DNA of 64,000 nt from Phycicoccus sp. M110.8 (GTDB lineage: Bacteria > Actinomycetota > Actinomycetes > Actinomycetales > Dermatophilaceae), in NCBI RefSeq assembly GCF_032464895.1, contig NZ_JAWDIC010000005.1:124001-188000 (forward strand), in the 5' to 3' direction. Positions within the stretch are counted from its first letter, which is position 1. Each line of letters starts with the position of its first letter. The position numbers and the translations under genes are program-made. A model generated the notes under the pieces. That model did no database searches, was not told the origin of the DNA, and saw only the letters and a list, made by a program, of their open reading frames with translations. Positions 1 through 9,791 of the stretch are shown in pieces.

Positions 1-545
1 ACGCCATGGGCATCTTCCACCGGTTCCTCGACGACGCCGACGTGCGCCTGATCGGCATCGAGGCCGGGGGAGAGGGCATCGAGGGCGGGCGCCACGCTGC
101 CCGGTTCGCCGCGAGCTCGCCCGGGGTGCTGCACGGGACGTTCAGCTACCTCATGCAGGACGACGACGGCCAGACGCTGGAGTCGCACTCGATCTCGGCC
201 GGGCTCGACTACCCCAGCGTGGGTCCCGAGCACGCCTACCTGCGCGACACCGGCCGCGCGGAGTACCGCTACGCCACCGACGAGCAGGCGATGCGCGCGT
301 TCGAGCTGCTCTGCCGCACCGAGGGCATCATCCCGGCGATCGAGTCCGCCCACGCCCTCGCCGGGGCGATCGAGGTCGGCCGCGAGCTCGGCCCCGACGC
401 CGTGCTGCTCGTCAACCTCTCGGGCCGCGGCGACAAGGACATGCACACGGCCGCGGAGTACTTCGGCCTCATCGACGGCGACGCGGTCCCGAGCGGCACG
501 GCCGACGAGCCGCGCGCCGAGGGCGACGGGAGGACCCAGCTGTGA
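1..545 (+). CDS. trpB: Tryptophan synthase beta subunit, C-terminal part (5' truncated by window edge)
   Basis: About 180 C-terminal residues of the PLP enzyme that condenses indole with serine in the last step of tryptophan synthesis. The frame is open from base 3, so the ATG at base 6 is an internal Met ([11 protein letters not shown]) and not a start. Recognisable family blocks are the [16 protein letters not shown] region, the [14 protein letters not shown] block and the C-terminal [14 protein letters not shown] phosphate/PLP-loop region, followed by the usual DMHTAAEYF end. The stop codon overlaps the GTG start of trpA by four bases (GTGA), implying translational coupling of the two subunits, which act as an alpha2-beta2 complex. 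Confidence 0.97.
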   Translation, partial: AMGIFHRFLDDADVRLIGIEAGGEGIEGGRHAARFAASSPGVLHGTFSYLMQDDDGQTLESHSISAGLDYPSVGPEHAYLRDTGRAEYRYATDEQAMRAFELLCRTEGIIPAIESAHALAGAIEVGRELGPDAVLLVNLSGRGDKDMHTAAEYFGLIDGDAVPSGTADEPRAEGDGRTQL

Positions 546-1357
546 GCACGACCACCGACATCGGGGTGGGCGGGGTCCTGGCCCGCTGCCGCGAGGAGAA
601 CCGCGCAGCCCTCGTCGGCTACCTGCCCGTCGGCTTCCCGTCGGTCGAGGGCTCGGTCGCCGCGATGGTGGCGATGGTCGAGGCCGGCGTCGACATCGTC
701 GAGGTGGGCATCCCCTACAGCGACCCGCTCATGGACGGGCCCACCATCGCGTATGCCGCCGACCAGGCCCTCAAGCACGGGGTCCACGTCCGCGACGTCT
801 TCACCGCGACCCGCGCGGTGCGCGACGCCGGGGCGCCCCCGCTGGTCATGTCGTACTGGAACCTCGTGCTCAAGCACGGCCCCCGGCGCTTCGCCCAGGA
901 CCTCGCGGCCGCCGGCGGCGCCGGCATGATCACCCCCGACCTCATCCCGGACGAGGCCGGCGAGTGGATCGCCGCCAGCGACGAGACGGGGCTCGACCGC
1001 GTCTTCCTGGTCGCCCCCAGCTCCACCCCCGAGCGCATCGCGGCGGTCACCGACCAGTGCCGTGGCTTCGTCTACGCCGTGTCGCACATGGGCGTCACCG
1101 GTGCCCGCACGGCCATGGGGGACGCTGCCCGGGTCGTCGTGGAGCGGACCAAGGCCGTCACGGACAAGCCGGTGTGCGTCGGCCTCGGTGTCTCCGGCGG
1201 CGCGCAGGCGGCGGAGGTCGCGGCATACGCGGACGGTGTCATCGTGGGCTCCGCCCTCGTGCGGTGCCTCACGGACGCACCCGACGAGCAGTCCGGCATC
1301 GAGGCCCTCCGGTCCCTGGTCGGCGAGCTCGCCGAAGGCGTGCGGAGCGGGCGCTGA
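542..1357 (+). CDS. trpA: Tryptophan synthase alpha subunit
   Basis: 271 residues, normal family length. It cleaves indole-3-glycerol phosphate to indole and glyceraldehyde 3-phosphate and channels indole to TrpB. The catalytic block [18 protein letters not shown] (about residues 50-67) holds the general acid/base Glu and the Asp of the active site; the phosphate-binding [14 protein letters not shown] segment lies near residue 220. The GTG start overlaps the trpB stop. The next start follows one base after the stop, so the transcript appears to continue into the redox genes and lgt. Confidence 0.97.
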   Translation: MSTTTDIGVGGVLARCREENRAALVGYLPVGFPSVEGSVAAMVAMVEAGVDIVEVGIPYSDPLMDGPTIAYAADQALKHGVHVRDVFTATRAVRDAGAPPLVMSYWNLVLKHGPRRFAQDLAAAGGAGMITPDLIPDEAGEWIAASDETGLDRVFLVAPSSTPERIAAVTDQCRGFVYAVSHMGVTGARTAMGDAARVVVERTKAVTDKPVCVGLGVSGGAQAAEVAAYADGVIVGSALVRCLTDAPDEQSGIEALRSLVGELAEGVRSGR

Positions 1358-1358
1358 G

Positions 1359-1880
1359 ATGACGACCCGCACGTGGCGCGACTGGGTGGGGCTCGTGGCC
1401 CGTGTGGTCCTCGGCGTGGTGCTGGTCGTCGCCGGGGGGCTCAAGGTCGGCCACCTCGAGACCTCGGCCCGGTCGGTTCGCGCCTACCAGCTGCTGCCGT
1501 ACGACGTGGCCGGCTACGTCGGGTACGCCCTGCCGGTGCTCGAGATCGCCGTGGGACTGCTGCTCGTCGTGGGCCTGCTGACGCGTGGCTCGGCCGTGGT
1601 GGGCGGGATCCTCATGGTCGTCTTCATCGCTGGGATCTCCTCGGCGTGGGCGCGTGGCCTGTCCATCGACTGCGGCTGTTTCGGCAAGGGGGGAACCATC
1701 GGAGCCTCCCAGACGCAGTACCCCCAGGAGATCGCGCGCGACATCGGGCTGCTGGCCTGCGCGGCGTGGCTGGCCGTCCGCCCCCGGACGGCCCTCGCGC
1801 TCGACGGCTGGCTGTTCCCGCACCCCGCCGCCGTGGCCCGCCCCGACGAGACCCTCGACCGAGAAGGACACCCGGCATGA
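1359..1880 (+). CDS. MauE/DoxX-family redox-associated membrane protein
   Basis: 173 residues with four predicted membrane segments. The family signature is the Cys pair in SIDCGCFGKGG (Cys105 and Cys107), typical of MauE/DoxX thiol-oxidoreductase partners. It is one base downstream of trpA, and its stop overlaps the ATG of a DsbA-like protein (ATGA). Inference: the pair forms a membrane disulfide-exchange unit, with the MauE-like protein passing electrons to or from the thioredoxin domain outside the membrane. The substrate is unknown. Insertion of such a pair between trpA and lgt differs from the simpler trpA-lgt order I recall from mycobacteria. Confidence 0.85.
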   Translation: MTTRTWRDWVGLVARVVLGVVLVVAGGLKVGHLETSARSVRAYQLLPYDVAGYVGYALPVLEIAVGLLLVVGLLTRGSAVVGGILMVVFIAGISSAWARGLSIDCGCFGKGGTIGASQTQYPQEIARDIGLLACAAWLAVRPRTALALDGWLFPHPAAVARPDETLDREGHPA

Positions 1881-2641
1881 GCAAGTCCACGGCCGACCGC
1901 AAGGCAGCCAGTCGCAAGGAGAAGGCGGCCGCCGCCGCGCCGAGCAGCAACAGCACGGCCAAGGTCGTCGTCGCCGTGGTGGTCGTGCTCCTCGTGGTGG
2001 CGGGCGTCGTCACGGCCATCACGCTCGGCAGCTCGGACAAGAAGGCCGCGACCACCGCCGGCGGCTCGGCCCTGCCGAAGAACGTCGCCGCGATGGGCGC
2101 CGGCATCGTCGTGAACCCCGGCGCCCCGGCGAGCGTCCCGACCCTGGACCTCTACGAGGACTTCCAGTGCCCGGTGTGCGCCCGCTTCGAGGAGATCTTC
2201 GGCCTGCAGATCAAGGACATGGTCCAGGCGAACCAGGTCAAGCTCATCGCGCACCCGCTGTCGTTCCTGGACAACAACCTCAGCAACGACTCCTCCAACC
2301 GTGCTGCCAACGCCGCAGCCTGCGCGGCCGACGACGACAAGTTCCTGCAGTACCACGCCGCGACCTTCCAGGGGCAGCCGACGCAGGAGGGTGCGGGCTA
2401 CAGCGACGCGGCCCTCAAGGACTTCGCGACCAAGGCCGGCATCACTGGCGCGGCCATGACGACGTGGGAGAAGTGCTACGCCGACAAGACGCACAACCAG
2501 TGGGTGGAGTCGGTGCAGACGCAGTCCGAGAAGGACGGCGTCAACGGCACCCCCACGGTCAAGCTGAACGGCCAGACGCTCGACCTGACCGGCCTGACCC
2601 AGCAGGCGTTCGCCGACAAGGTGAAGGCCGCGACCAAGTGA
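1877..2641 (+). CDS. Membrane-anchored DsbA-like thioredoxin-fold protein
   Basis: 254 residues. A Lys/Ala-rich cytoplasmic start (residues 1-28) is followed by a single strongly hydrophobic segment (about 30-50), then an extracytoplasmic thioredoxin-fold domain of the DsbA/Thioredoxin_4 class with the CPVC active site (Cys98, Cys101) in LYEDFQCPVCARFEE. The cis-proline region is NGTPTVKLNG near the C terminus. Two further Cys residues (in NAAACAAD and WEKCYADK) occur in the helical insertion, as is usual for actinobacterial homologues. The start overlaps the MauE-like gene and the stop overlaps lgt. Probable role: disulfide formation or isomerisation in secreted proteins. Confidence 0.9.
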   Translation: MSKSTADRKAASRKEKAAAAAPSSNSTAKVVVAVVVVLLVVAGVVTAITLGSSDKKAATTAGGSALPKNVAAMGAGIVVNPGAPASVPTLDLYEDFQCPVCARFEEIFGLQIKDMVQANQVKLIAHPLSFLDNNLSNDSSNRAANAAACAADDDKFLQYHAATFQGQPTQEGAGYSDAALKDFATKAGITGAAMTTWEKCYADKTHNQWVESVQTQSEKDGVNGTPTVKLNGQTLDLTGLTQQAFADKVKAATK

Positions 2642-3579
2642 CGACGGCACTGGTGGCCGCCCTGGCGCCGGCCGTGTCGGCGGGACTCCCGGCCAGCATC
2701 CCGAGCCCCACGTCGGGGGTCTGGCACCTCGGGCCGATCCCGATCCGCGCCTACGCCCTCTGCATCCTGGCCGGGATCGCGGTTGCGGTGTGGCTCACCG
2801 GTCGCCGCCTGCGCGACCGCGGCCACGCGGTCGAGATGGCCGTCGACATCTCGGCCTGGGCGGTCCCGTTCGGCATTGTCGGGGGACGCCTCTACCACGT
2901 CATCACCACGCCCGACCCCTACTTCGGCGAGGGCGGCCACCCCCTCCACGCGTTCTTCATCTGGCAGGGCGGCCTCGGCATCTGGGGCGCGATCGCGCTC
3001 GGCACGCTGGGCGCCTGGATCGGCGCCCGGCGCCACGGCGTCCCGCTGATGGACTTCGCCGACGCCGCCGTGCCCGGGGTCGCCGTGGCGCAGGCCCTCG
3101 GCCGGTGGGGCAACTGGTTCAACAACGAGCTCTACGGCCGGCGCACCGACGTCCCGTGGAAGCTGGAGATCCACTGCTGGGACCAGGCGGCCGGGCACGC
3201 CACGACCTGTCCCGGCAGCTCGAGCACCGTCCTCGGGTACTTCCACCCGACCTTCCTCTACGAGTCCCTCTTCTGCCTCGTCCTCGCGCTCGTGCTCGTG
3301 CTCGTCGACCGCCGGTTCCGCCTGCGCCGGGGCCAGCTCTTCGGCCTCTACGTCGCGGGGTATCCCCTCGGGCGCATCGTCGTCGAGCTGATGCGCTCCG
3401 ACGAGGCCCACAGGATCCTGGGCCAGCGCGTCAACGTGTGGACGAGCATCCTCGTCTTCCTGCTCGGCCTGGCGATCGTCTGGGCCAACCGGGACCGCCC
3501 GGTCGCCCTGCCGGACCGGGACGCCCACGGCGCTCCGCAGGCTCCGGAACCCAGCGTGACGTCTCACCATACGGAATGA
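2638..3579 (+). CDS. lgt: Prolipoprotein diacylglyceryl transferase
   Basis: 313-residue polytopic membrane enzyme that transfers diacylglycerol from phosphatidylglycerol to the lipobox cysteine of prolipoproteins. Family landmarks visible are IPIRAYALCILAGI, GGRLYHVIT, the Lgt signature GRWGNWFNNELYG (about residues 154-166) and YPLGRIVVELMRSDEA. The GTG start shares GTGA with the stop of the DsbA-like gene. The C-terminal tail of about 25 residues after the last membrane segment is hydrophilic. Window substrates would include the LivK and Rieske-like lipoproteins. Confidence 0.96.
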   Translation: MTTALVAALAPAVSAGLPASIPSPTSGVWHLGPIPIRAYALCILAGIAVAVWLTGRRLRDRGHAVEMAVDISAWAVPFGIVGGRLYHVITTPDPYFGEGGHPLHAFFIWQGGLGIWGAIALGTLGAWIGARRHGVPLMDFADAAVPGVAVAQALGRWGNWFNNELYGRRTDVPWKLEIHCWDQAAGHATTCPGSSSTVLGYFHPTFLYESLFCLVLALVLVLVDRRFRLRRGQLFGLYVAGYPLGRIVVELMRSDEAHRILGQRVNVWTSILVFLLGLAIVWANRDRPVALPDRDAHGAPQAPEPSVTSHHTE

Positions 3580-3598
3580 GACGGCTCACATAGCGGAA
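3564..3598 (+). promoter_or_regulatory. Two direct repeats upstream of gltB (candidate operator)
   Basis: TCACCATACGGAA at 3564-3576 and TCACATAGCGGAA at 3586-3598 begin 22 bases apart, close to two helical turns. The first copy overlaps the end of lgt. They lie just upstream of a TATCCT -10-like hexamer and look like tandem sites for a regulator of glutamate synthase. They do not match the GlnR consensus I know, so no regulator is named. Confidence 0.4.
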
Positions 3599-3614
3599 CG
3601 GCGAGCACGCGGGC

Positions 3615-3620
3615 TATCCT
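3615..3620 (+). promoter_or_regulatory. Probable gltBD promoter -10 (TATCCT)
   Basis: TATCCT in the 138-base lgt-gltB gap is the best -10 candidate. A start near 3627 would give a leader of about 90 bases. No convincing -35 is seen. Confidence 0.4.
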
Positions 3621-3717
3621 GCTTGCGCCGTGGCCAAGGCCGTCCACGCGCGTGCCCCGTGCGCCCTTGCGAGGGTTGTGCACACGCCCTACGACCCCCG
3701 AGGACGGTGACCCGCCC

Positions 3718-6700
3718 GTGTCCGACACGCGCTTCTCCGCCCAGCCCGCCGACACCGGGCTCTACCGCCGTGAGTTCGAGCACGACGCCTGTGGCGTCGC
3801 GCTCGTGGCGACGATGCGGGGCAGTGCAGGTCACGACATCGTCGACCACGCCCTGACCGCCCTGCGCAACCTCGAGCACCGGGGCGCCACCGGCGCCGAC
3901 CCGCTCGTGGGCGACGGGGCCGGCATCCTCACGCAGGTCCCGGACGCCTTCTTCCGGGCCGTCGTCGACTTCGACCTCCCGGTCGGCGGGGCGTATGCCG
4001 TGGGCACCGCCTTCCTGCCCCAGGACGAGGCCGAGCGCGCCGCTGCCGTCGAGCGGATCGAGCAGATCGCCCGCGAGGAGGGCCTCAACGTCCTCGGCTG
4101 GCGCGACGTGCCGATCTCCGCGGAGCTCGTCGGCCAGGTCGCGCGCGACTGCATGCCGCACTTCCGGCAGCTGTTCGTCAGCGCCGCCGTCGGGCGCATG
4201 GTCGGACTCGGCCTGGACCGGCTCGCCTTCTGCCTGCGCAAGCGGGCCGAGCGCGAGACCGAGGTCTACTTCCCGTCGCTGTCGTGCCGGACCATCGTCT
4301 ACAAGGGCATGCTCACGACCGGGCAGCTCGAGCCGTTCTTCCCCGACCTGTCCGACCGCCGGTTCGAGACCCAGCTGGCGCTGGTGCACTCCCGGTTCTC
4401 CACCAACACCTTCCCGTCGTGGCCGCTGGCCCACCCGTACCGCCTGATCGCCCACAACGGCGAGATCAACACGGTCAAGGGCAACCGCAACTGGATGCGC
4501 GCCCGCGAGAGCCAGCTCGTCTCCGACGTCATCCCCGGCGACCTCGACCGGCTGTTCCCGATCTGCACCCCCGGTGCGTCGGACTCCGCGTCCTTCGACG
4601 AGGTCCTCGAGCTGCTGCACCTCGGCGGCCGTTCGCTGCCGCACGCAGTCCTCATGATGATCCCCGAGGCGTGGGAGAACCACGAGGAGATGGACCCGGC
4701 CCGACGGGCCTTCTACGAGTTCCACTCCACCTTCATGGAGCCGTGGGACGGGCCCGCCGCGGTGACGTTCACGGACGGCTCGCTCATCGGAGCCGTGCTC
4801 GACCGCAACGGCCTGCGCCCCGGTCGCTACTCGGTCACCGACGACGGCCTGGTCGTGCTCGCCTCCGAGGCCGGCGTGCTCGACCTCGACCCCAGCCGGG
4901 TGGTCCGCAAGGGCCGGCTGCAGCCGGGCCGGATGTTCCTCGTCGACACCGAGCACGGCCGGATCGTGTCCGACGAGGAGATCAAGTCCTCCCTCGCGGC
5001 GCAGCAGCCCTACGAGGAGTGGCTGCACGCGGGCCTGATCCACCTCGACGACCTGCCCGAGCGCGAGCACATCGTGCACACGGCCGCCTCGGTCGCCCGG
5101 CGCCAGCAGACCTTCGGCTACACCCAGGAGGAGCTCAAGGTCCTCCTGTCGCCGATGGCCCGCAGCGGCGCCGAGGCGCTGGGCTCGATGGGCACCGACA
5201 CGCCCATCGCCGTCCTGTCCGACCGCCCGCGGCTGATCTTCGACTACTTCACGCAGCTGTTCGCGCAGGTGACGAACCCGCCGCTGGATGCCATCCGCGA
5301 GGAGCTCGTCACCTCGCTCGGGACGGTCATCGGTCCTGAGGGCAACGCCCTGACCGCCACGCCGGCGCACGCGCGCCAGGTCGTCCTGCCGTTCCCGGTG
5401 ATCGACAACGACGCCCTGGCCAAGATCGTCCACATCAACGCCGACGGTGACCTGCCCGGCTACGCCACCCACGTGGTGCGCGGCCTGTACGACGTCTCCG
5501 GCGGTGCGGCGGCGCTCGAGGCGCGGCTGGAGGAGATCTTCGCCGAGGTGTCGCAGGCCATCGCCGAGGGCACCCGGTTCATCGTGCTGTCCGACCGCGA
5601 CTCCGGCCGCGACCTGGCGCCCATCCCGTCGCTGCTGCTCACCTCGGCCGTCCACCACCACCTGATCCGCGAGAAGACCCGCACCCTGGTCGGGCTCGTC
5701 GTCGAGGCCGGTGACGTGCGCGAGGTGCACCACGTCGCCCTGCTCATCGGGTACGGCGCCGCGGCGGTCAACCCCTACCTGGCGATGGAGTCGGTCGAGG
5801 ACCTCGTCCGCTCCGGCCACATCACCGGCGTCACCCCGGACAAGGCCGTCGCGAACCTCATCAAGGCGCTCGGCAAGGGCGTCCTGAAGGTGATGTCCAA
5901 GATGGGCATCTCGACCGTGGCGTCCTACCGCGGCGCCCAGGTGTTCGAGGCCATCGGCCTGTCCCAGGAGCTCGTCGACCGCTACTTCACCGGCACCGTG
6001 TCCCAGCTCGGCGGCATCGGCCTCGACGTCGTCGCCGCGGAGACGGCGGCGCGGCACGCCGCGGCATACCCGCCGGACGGCGTCCGCCTCCCGCACCGCA
6101 AGCTCACCGTCGGTGGCGAGTACCAGTGGCGCCGCGAGGGCGAGCCGCACCTGTTCGACCCCGAGACCGTCTTCCGGCTGCAGCACTCGACCCGGCAGCG
6201 CCGGTACGACGTGTTCAAGCAGTACACCCAGCGCGTGGACGAGCAGTCCGAGCGGCTGATGACGCTGCGCGGCCTGTTCGAGTTCACCTCATCGCCCGAC
6301 CGTCCCCCGGTGCCGATCGAGGAGGTCGAGCCGGTCAGCGAGATCGTCAAGCGGTTCTCCACCGGCGCGATGTCGTACGGCTCGATCAGCCAGGAGGCGC
6401 ACGAGACGCTCGCGGTCGCGATGAACCGTCTGGGCGCCCGCTCGAACACCGGTGAGGGTGGCGAGGACGTCGACCGGCTGCTCGACGACGAGCGGCGCTC
6501 GGTGATCAAGCAGGTCGCGTCGGGTCGCTTCGGTGTCACCTCGCTCTACCTCACCAAGTCCGGCGACATCCAGATCAAGATGGCGCAGGGTGCCAAGCCC
6601 GGTGAGGGCGGACAGCTGCCCGGCCACAAGGTCTACCCGTGGGTGGCCAGGACGCGGCACTCGACGCCGGGCGTCGGGCTCATCAGCCCGCCCCCGCACC

Positions 6701-8262
6701 ACGACATCTACTCGATCGAGGACCTCGCCCAGCTCATCCACGACCTCAAGAACGCCAACCCCGAGGCGCGGATCCACGTCAAGCTGGTCTCCGAGATCGG
6801 TGTCGGCACGGTCGCGGCCGGTGTCTCCAAGGCGCACTCGGACGTCGTGCTCATCTCCGGCCACGACGGCGGCACCGGCGCCTCGCCGCTGACCTCGCTC
6901 AAGCACGCCGGTGGCCCGTGGGAGATCGGCCTCGCCGAGACCCAGCAGACGCTGGTGCTCAACAGCCTGCGTGACCGGATCGTGGTGCAGTGCGACGGCC
7001 AGCTCAAGACCGGCCGTGACGTCGTCATCGCGGCGCTGCTCGGCGCCGAGGAGTTCGGCTTCGCGACGGCCCCGCTCGTCGTGAGCGGCTGCGTCATGAT
7101 GCGCGTCTGCCACCTCGACACCTGCCCCGTCGGCATCGCCACGCAGAACCCCGAGCTGCGGGCCCGGTTCTCCGGCAAGCCCGAGTTCGTGCAGACGTTC
7201 TTCGAGTACATCGCCGAGGAGGTGCGCGAGCACCTCGCCGCGCTGGGCTTCCGGACCCTCGAGGAGGCCATCGGCCAGGTGGGCGCCATCGACGCCACGA
7301 AGGCCGTCAACCACTGGAAGGCCGCCGGGCTCGACCTGTCGCCGATCTTCGCCGACGTCCAGAGCCCCGACGGCGCGGCCCGGCGCAACACGACCGGCCA
7401 GGACCACGGGCTGGAGAAGGCGCTCGACCACAGCCTCATCGCGATCGCCCGCGAGGCGATCACCGACGGCACGCCCGTCACCGGCGAGGTCGCGGTCCGC
7501 AACGTCAACCGCACCGTCGGCACCCTGCTCGGCCACGAGGTCACCAAGGCCCACCCCGAGGGGCTGCCCGACGGCACGATCGACCTCACCCTCACCGGGT
7601 CGGCCGGCCAGTCCCTGGGCGCGTTCCTGCCCCGCGGGGTCACCCTGCGCCTGCTGGGCGACGCCAACGACTACGTCGGCAAGGGCCTGTCGGGCGGACG
7701 TGTCGTCGTCCGGCCCGACCGGGGCGCGCCGCTGCAGGCCGAGGCGAACGTCATCGCCGGCAACGTCATCGGCTACGGCGCCACCACCGGCGAGCTGTTC
7801 CTGCGCGGGATGGTCGGCGAGCGGTTCTGCGTCCGCAACTCCGGCGCGACCGCCGTCGTCGAGGGCGTGGGCGACCACGGCTGCGAGTACATGACCGGCG
7901 GGACCGTCCTCGTGCTCGGCCCGACCGGGCGCAACTTCGCGGCCGGCATGTCCGGGGGAGTGGCGTACGTCCTCGACCTCGACCGCGACCGCGTCAACCC
8001 CGAGCTCGTCGACGTCGGCCCACTGCGCCCCGACGACGAGACGACCGTCCGCGACCTGCTGCAGCGCCACCTCGACTGGACCGAGTCGGCCGTGGCGGCA
8101 CACCTGCTGCAGGAGTGGGAGACCGCGAAGGAGAGGTTCAGCCTGGTGCTGCCCCGCGACTACCAGCGCGTCCTGGACGTGCGCACCGCCGCCGAGGCGG
8201 AAGGACTCGACGTCAACGGCCCCGAGGTGTGGGAGCGGATCATGGAGGCCTCCCGTGGCTGA
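3718..8262 (+). CDS. gltB: Glutamate synthase (NADPH) large subunit
   Basis: 1514 residues. It hydrolyses glutamine and transfers the ammonia to 2-oxoglutarate, giving two glutamates. Start GTG 3718 is preferred because it leaves a 24-residue propeptide before Cys25 in [11 protein letters not shown], the nucleophile exposed on maturation of the class-II amidotransferase domain; an upstream in-frame GTG at 3652 is less likely. Domains in order: glutaminase (25 to about 430), central domain, FMN/2-oxoglutarate synthase domain with the 3Fe-4S cysteines C1125, C1131 and C1136 ([12 protein letters not shown]), and a C-terminal GXGXG beta-helix. It overlaps gltD by eight bases. Confidence 0.97.
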   Translation: MSDTRFSAQPADTGLYRREFEHDACGVALVATMRGSAGHDIVDHALTALRNLEHRGATGADPLVGDGAGILTQVPDAFFRAVVDFDLPVGGAYAVGTAFLPQDEAERAAAVERIEQIAREEGLNVLGWRDVPISAELVGQVARDCMPHFRQLFVSAAVGRMVGLGLDRLAFCLRKRAERETEVYFPSLSCRTIVYKGMLTTGQLEPFFPDLSDRRFETQLALVHSRFSTNTFPSWPLAHPYRLIAHNGEINTVKGNRNWMRARESQLVSDVIPGDLDRLFPICTPGASDSASFDEVLELLHLGGRSLPHAVLMMIPEAWENHEEMDPARRAFYEFHSTFMEPWDGPAAVTFTDGSLIGAVLDRNGLRPGRYSVTDDGLVVLASEAGVLDLDPSRVVRKGRLQPGRMFLVDTEHGRIVSDEEIKSSLAAQQPYEEWLHAGLIHLDDLPEREHIVHTAASVARRQQTFGYTQEELKVLLSPMARSGAEALGSMGTDTPIAVLSDRPRLIFDYFTQLFAQVTNPPLDAIREELVTSLGTVIGPEGNALTATPAHARQVVLPFPVIDNDALAKIVHINADGDLPGYATHVVRGLYDVSGGAAALEARLEEIFAEVSQAIAEGTRFIVLSDRDSGRDLAPIPSLLLTSAVHHHLIREKTRTLVGLVVEAGDVREVHHVALLIGYGAAAVNPYLAMESVEDLVRSGHITGVTPDKAVANLIKALGKGVLKVMSKMGISTVASYRGAQVFEAIGLSQELVDRYFTGTVSQLGGIGLDVVAAETAARHAAAYPPDGVRLPHRKLTVGGEYQWRREGEPHLFDPETVFRLQHSTRQRRYDVFKQYTQRVDEQSERLMTLRGLFEFTSSPDRPPVPIEEVEPVSEIVKRFSTGAMSYGSISQEAHETLAVAMNRLGARSNTGEGGEDVDRLLDDERRSVIKQVASGRFGVTSLYLTKSGDIQIKMAQGAKPGEGGQLPGHKVYPWVARTRHSTPGVGLISPPPHHDIYSIEDLAQLIHDLKNANPEARIHVKLVSEIGVGTVAAGVSKAHSDVVLISGHDGGTGASPLTSLKHAGGPWEIGLAETQQTLVLNSLRDRIVVQCDGQLKTGRDVVIAALLGAEEFGFATAPLVVSGCVMMRVCHLDTCPVGIATQNPELRARFSGKPEFVQTFFEYIAEEVREHLAALGFRTLEEAIGQVGAIDATKAVNHWKAAGLDLSPIFADVQSPDGAARRNTTGQDHGLEKALDHSLIAIAREAITDGTPVTGEVAVRNVNRTVGTLLGHEVTKAHPEGLPDGTIDLTLTGSAGQSLGAFLPRGVTLRLLGDANDYVGKGLSGGRVVVRPDRGAPLQAEANVIAGNVIGYGATTGELFLRGMVGERFCVRNSGATAVVEGVGDHGCEYMTGGTVLVLGPTGRNFAAGMSGGVAYVLDLDRDRVNPELVDVGPLRPDDETTVRDLLQRHLDWTESAVAAHLLQEWETAKERFSLVLPRDYQRVLDVRTAAEAEGLDVNGPEVWERIMEASRG

Positions 8263-9709
8263 CCCCCAGGGCTTCCTGAAGACCCGTGAGCGCGAGCTGC
8301 CCGCCCGTCGGCCCGTCCCGGTCCGCATCAAGGACTGGAAGGAGGTCTACGAGGAGCAGGAGCTCGGCCAGCTCCAGCGCCAGGCCGGTCGCTGCATGGA
8401 CTGCGGCATCCCGTTCTGCCACAGCGGCTGCCCGCTGGGCAACCTCATCCCCGAGTGGAACGACCTCGCATGGCGTGGTGACTGGCGCGAGGCGATCGAG
8501 CGGCTGCACGCGACCAACAACTTCCCGGAGTTCACCGGTCGCCTGTGCCCGGCTCCCTGCGAGACCGCCTGCGTGCTCGGCATCAACCAGCCGGCCGTCA
8601 CGATCAAGCAGGTCGAGGTCACGACGATCGAGCGTGCCTTCGACTCCGGGTACGTCCAGCCGCAGCCGCCCGAGCGGCTCTCCGGCAAGACGGTCGCGGT
8701 CGTCGGGTCCGGCCCGGCCGGTCTCGCCGCTGCCCAGCAGCTGACCCGCGCCGGCCACACCGTCGCGGTCTTCGAGCGCGCGGACAAGCCCGGTGGCCTG
8801 CTGCGGTACGGCATCCCCGAGTTCAAGATGGAGAAGTCGGTCCTCGACCGGCGCATCGCCCAGATGGAGGCCGAGGGCACCCGCTTCCGCAGCGGTGTCA
8901 ACGTCGGCGAGGACGTCACCGGCAAGCAGCTGCGCGACCGGTACGACGCCGTCGTCCTGGCCGTCGGCGCCACCGTGCCGCGCGACCTGCCGGTGCCCGG
9001 TCGCGAGCTCGACGGCGTCATGCAGGCCATGGACTTCCTGCCGCCGGCGAACCGTGCCGCGCTCGGCGAGGAGGTCGAGGGACAGGTCACGGCCGAGGGC
9101 AAGGACGTCATCGTCATCGGCGGTGGCGACACCGGCGCAGACTGCATCGGCACCTCGCACCGCCAGGGTGCGCGGTCGGTCACGAGCCTGGAGATCATGC
9201 CGCGGCCGGGTGAGGAGCGGGTGGCCGGCCAGCCCTGGCCGACCTACCCGATGCTCTTCCGCGTCGCCTCCGCGCACGAGGAGGGTGGCGAGCGGCTGTA
9301 TGCCGCCTCCACCAAGGAGATCCTCGGCGAGGACGGCAAGGTCAGCGGCATCCGCCTGGTCGACGTCACCATGCAGGACGGCCGGTTCGTCGAGGTCGAG
9401 GGCACCGAGCGCGTGCTCCCGGCGCAGCTGATCCTGCTGGCGATGGGCTTCCTCGGACCGCAGGGTCCGGGCGTCGTCGAGCAGCTCGAGGTCGAGCTCG
9501 ACGAGCGCTCGAACGTCAAGCGCGACAAGGACTACATGACGTCGGTGCCGGGCGTGTTCGTCGCCGGTGACGCCGGGCGCGGGCAGTCGCTCATCGTGTG
9601 GGCGATCGCCGAGGGCCGGTCCGCCGCTGCCGGGGTCGACCGGTACCTCACCGGTTCAACCGCCCTGCCGCGGCCGATCAACCCGAACGACCGCCCCCTC
9701 GTCGTCTGA
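8255..9709 (+). CDS. gltD: Glutamate synthase (NADPH) small subunit
   Basis: 484 residues. It takes electrons from NADPH through FAD and two 4Fe-4S clusters to the GltB FMN. The N-terminal cysteine groups are C47/C50/C55/C59 ([13 protein letters not shown]) and C98/C102/C106 (CPAPCETAC). The FAD fold [13 protein letters not shown] and the NADPH fold [11 protein letters not shown] follow, and the C-terminal FAD motif is [16 protein letters not shown]. The GTG start lies within the end of gltB, so the pair is co-translated. A strong hairpin follows. Confidence 0.97.
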   Translation: MADPQGFLKTRERELPARRPVPVRIKDWKEVYEEQELGQLQRQAGRCMDCGIPFCHSGCPLGNLIPEWNDLAWRGDWREAIERLHATNNFPEFTGRLCPAPCETACVLGINQPAVTIKQVEVTTIERAFDSGYVQPQPPERLSGKTVAVVGSGPAGLAAAQQLTRAGHTVAVFERADKPGGLLRYGIPEFKMEKSVLDRRIAQMEAEGTRFRSGVNVGEDVTGKQLRDRYDAVVLAVGATVPRDLPVPGRELDGVMQAMDFLPPANRAALGEEVEGQVTAEGKDVIVIGGGDTGADCIGTSHRQGARSVTSLEIMPRPGEERVAGQPWPTYPMLFRVASAHEEGGERLYAASTKEILGEDGKVSGIRLVDVTMQDGRFVEVEGTERVLPAQLILLAMGFLGPQGPGVVEQLEVELDERSNVKRDKDYMTSVPGVFVAGDAGRGQSLIVWAIAEGRSAAAGVDRYLTGSTALPRPINPNDRPLVV

Positions 9710-9717
9710 GCGACCTC

Positions 9718-9753
9718 CCGGTCACCCTCCGGGTCTGTCCGGAGGGTGACCGG
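9718..9753 (+). terminator. Hairpin terminator after gltBD
   Basis: Perfect 15-base arms 9718-9732 and 9739-9753 (CCGGTCACCCTCCGG and its complement) with a six-base loop, starting nine bases after the gltD stop. No T-run follows, which is common in such GC-rich genomes. Confidence 0.75.
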
Positions 9754-9779
9754 GGTCACGTGCGTCCCGGGGCGCCCGA

Positions 9780-9785
9780 TAAGGT
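9780..9785 (+). promoter_or_regulatory. Leaderless promoter -10 of pyk (TAAGGT)
   Basis: TAAGGT is followed by six bases and the ATG at 9792, placing the expected transcription start on the A of the start codon. No Shine-Dalgarno is present. Confidence 0.65.
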
Positions 9786-9791
9786 CGACGT

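Noticed and set aside
6-8. ATG at base 6 as the start of trpB
   Set aside because: The frame is open upstream and the residues are from the middle of TrpB; the gene simply begins before the window.
3564-3598. GlnR or AmtR binding site upstream of gltB
   Set aside because: Spacing and bases do not fit the consensus of either regulator as I know it; reported only as an unassigned repeat.
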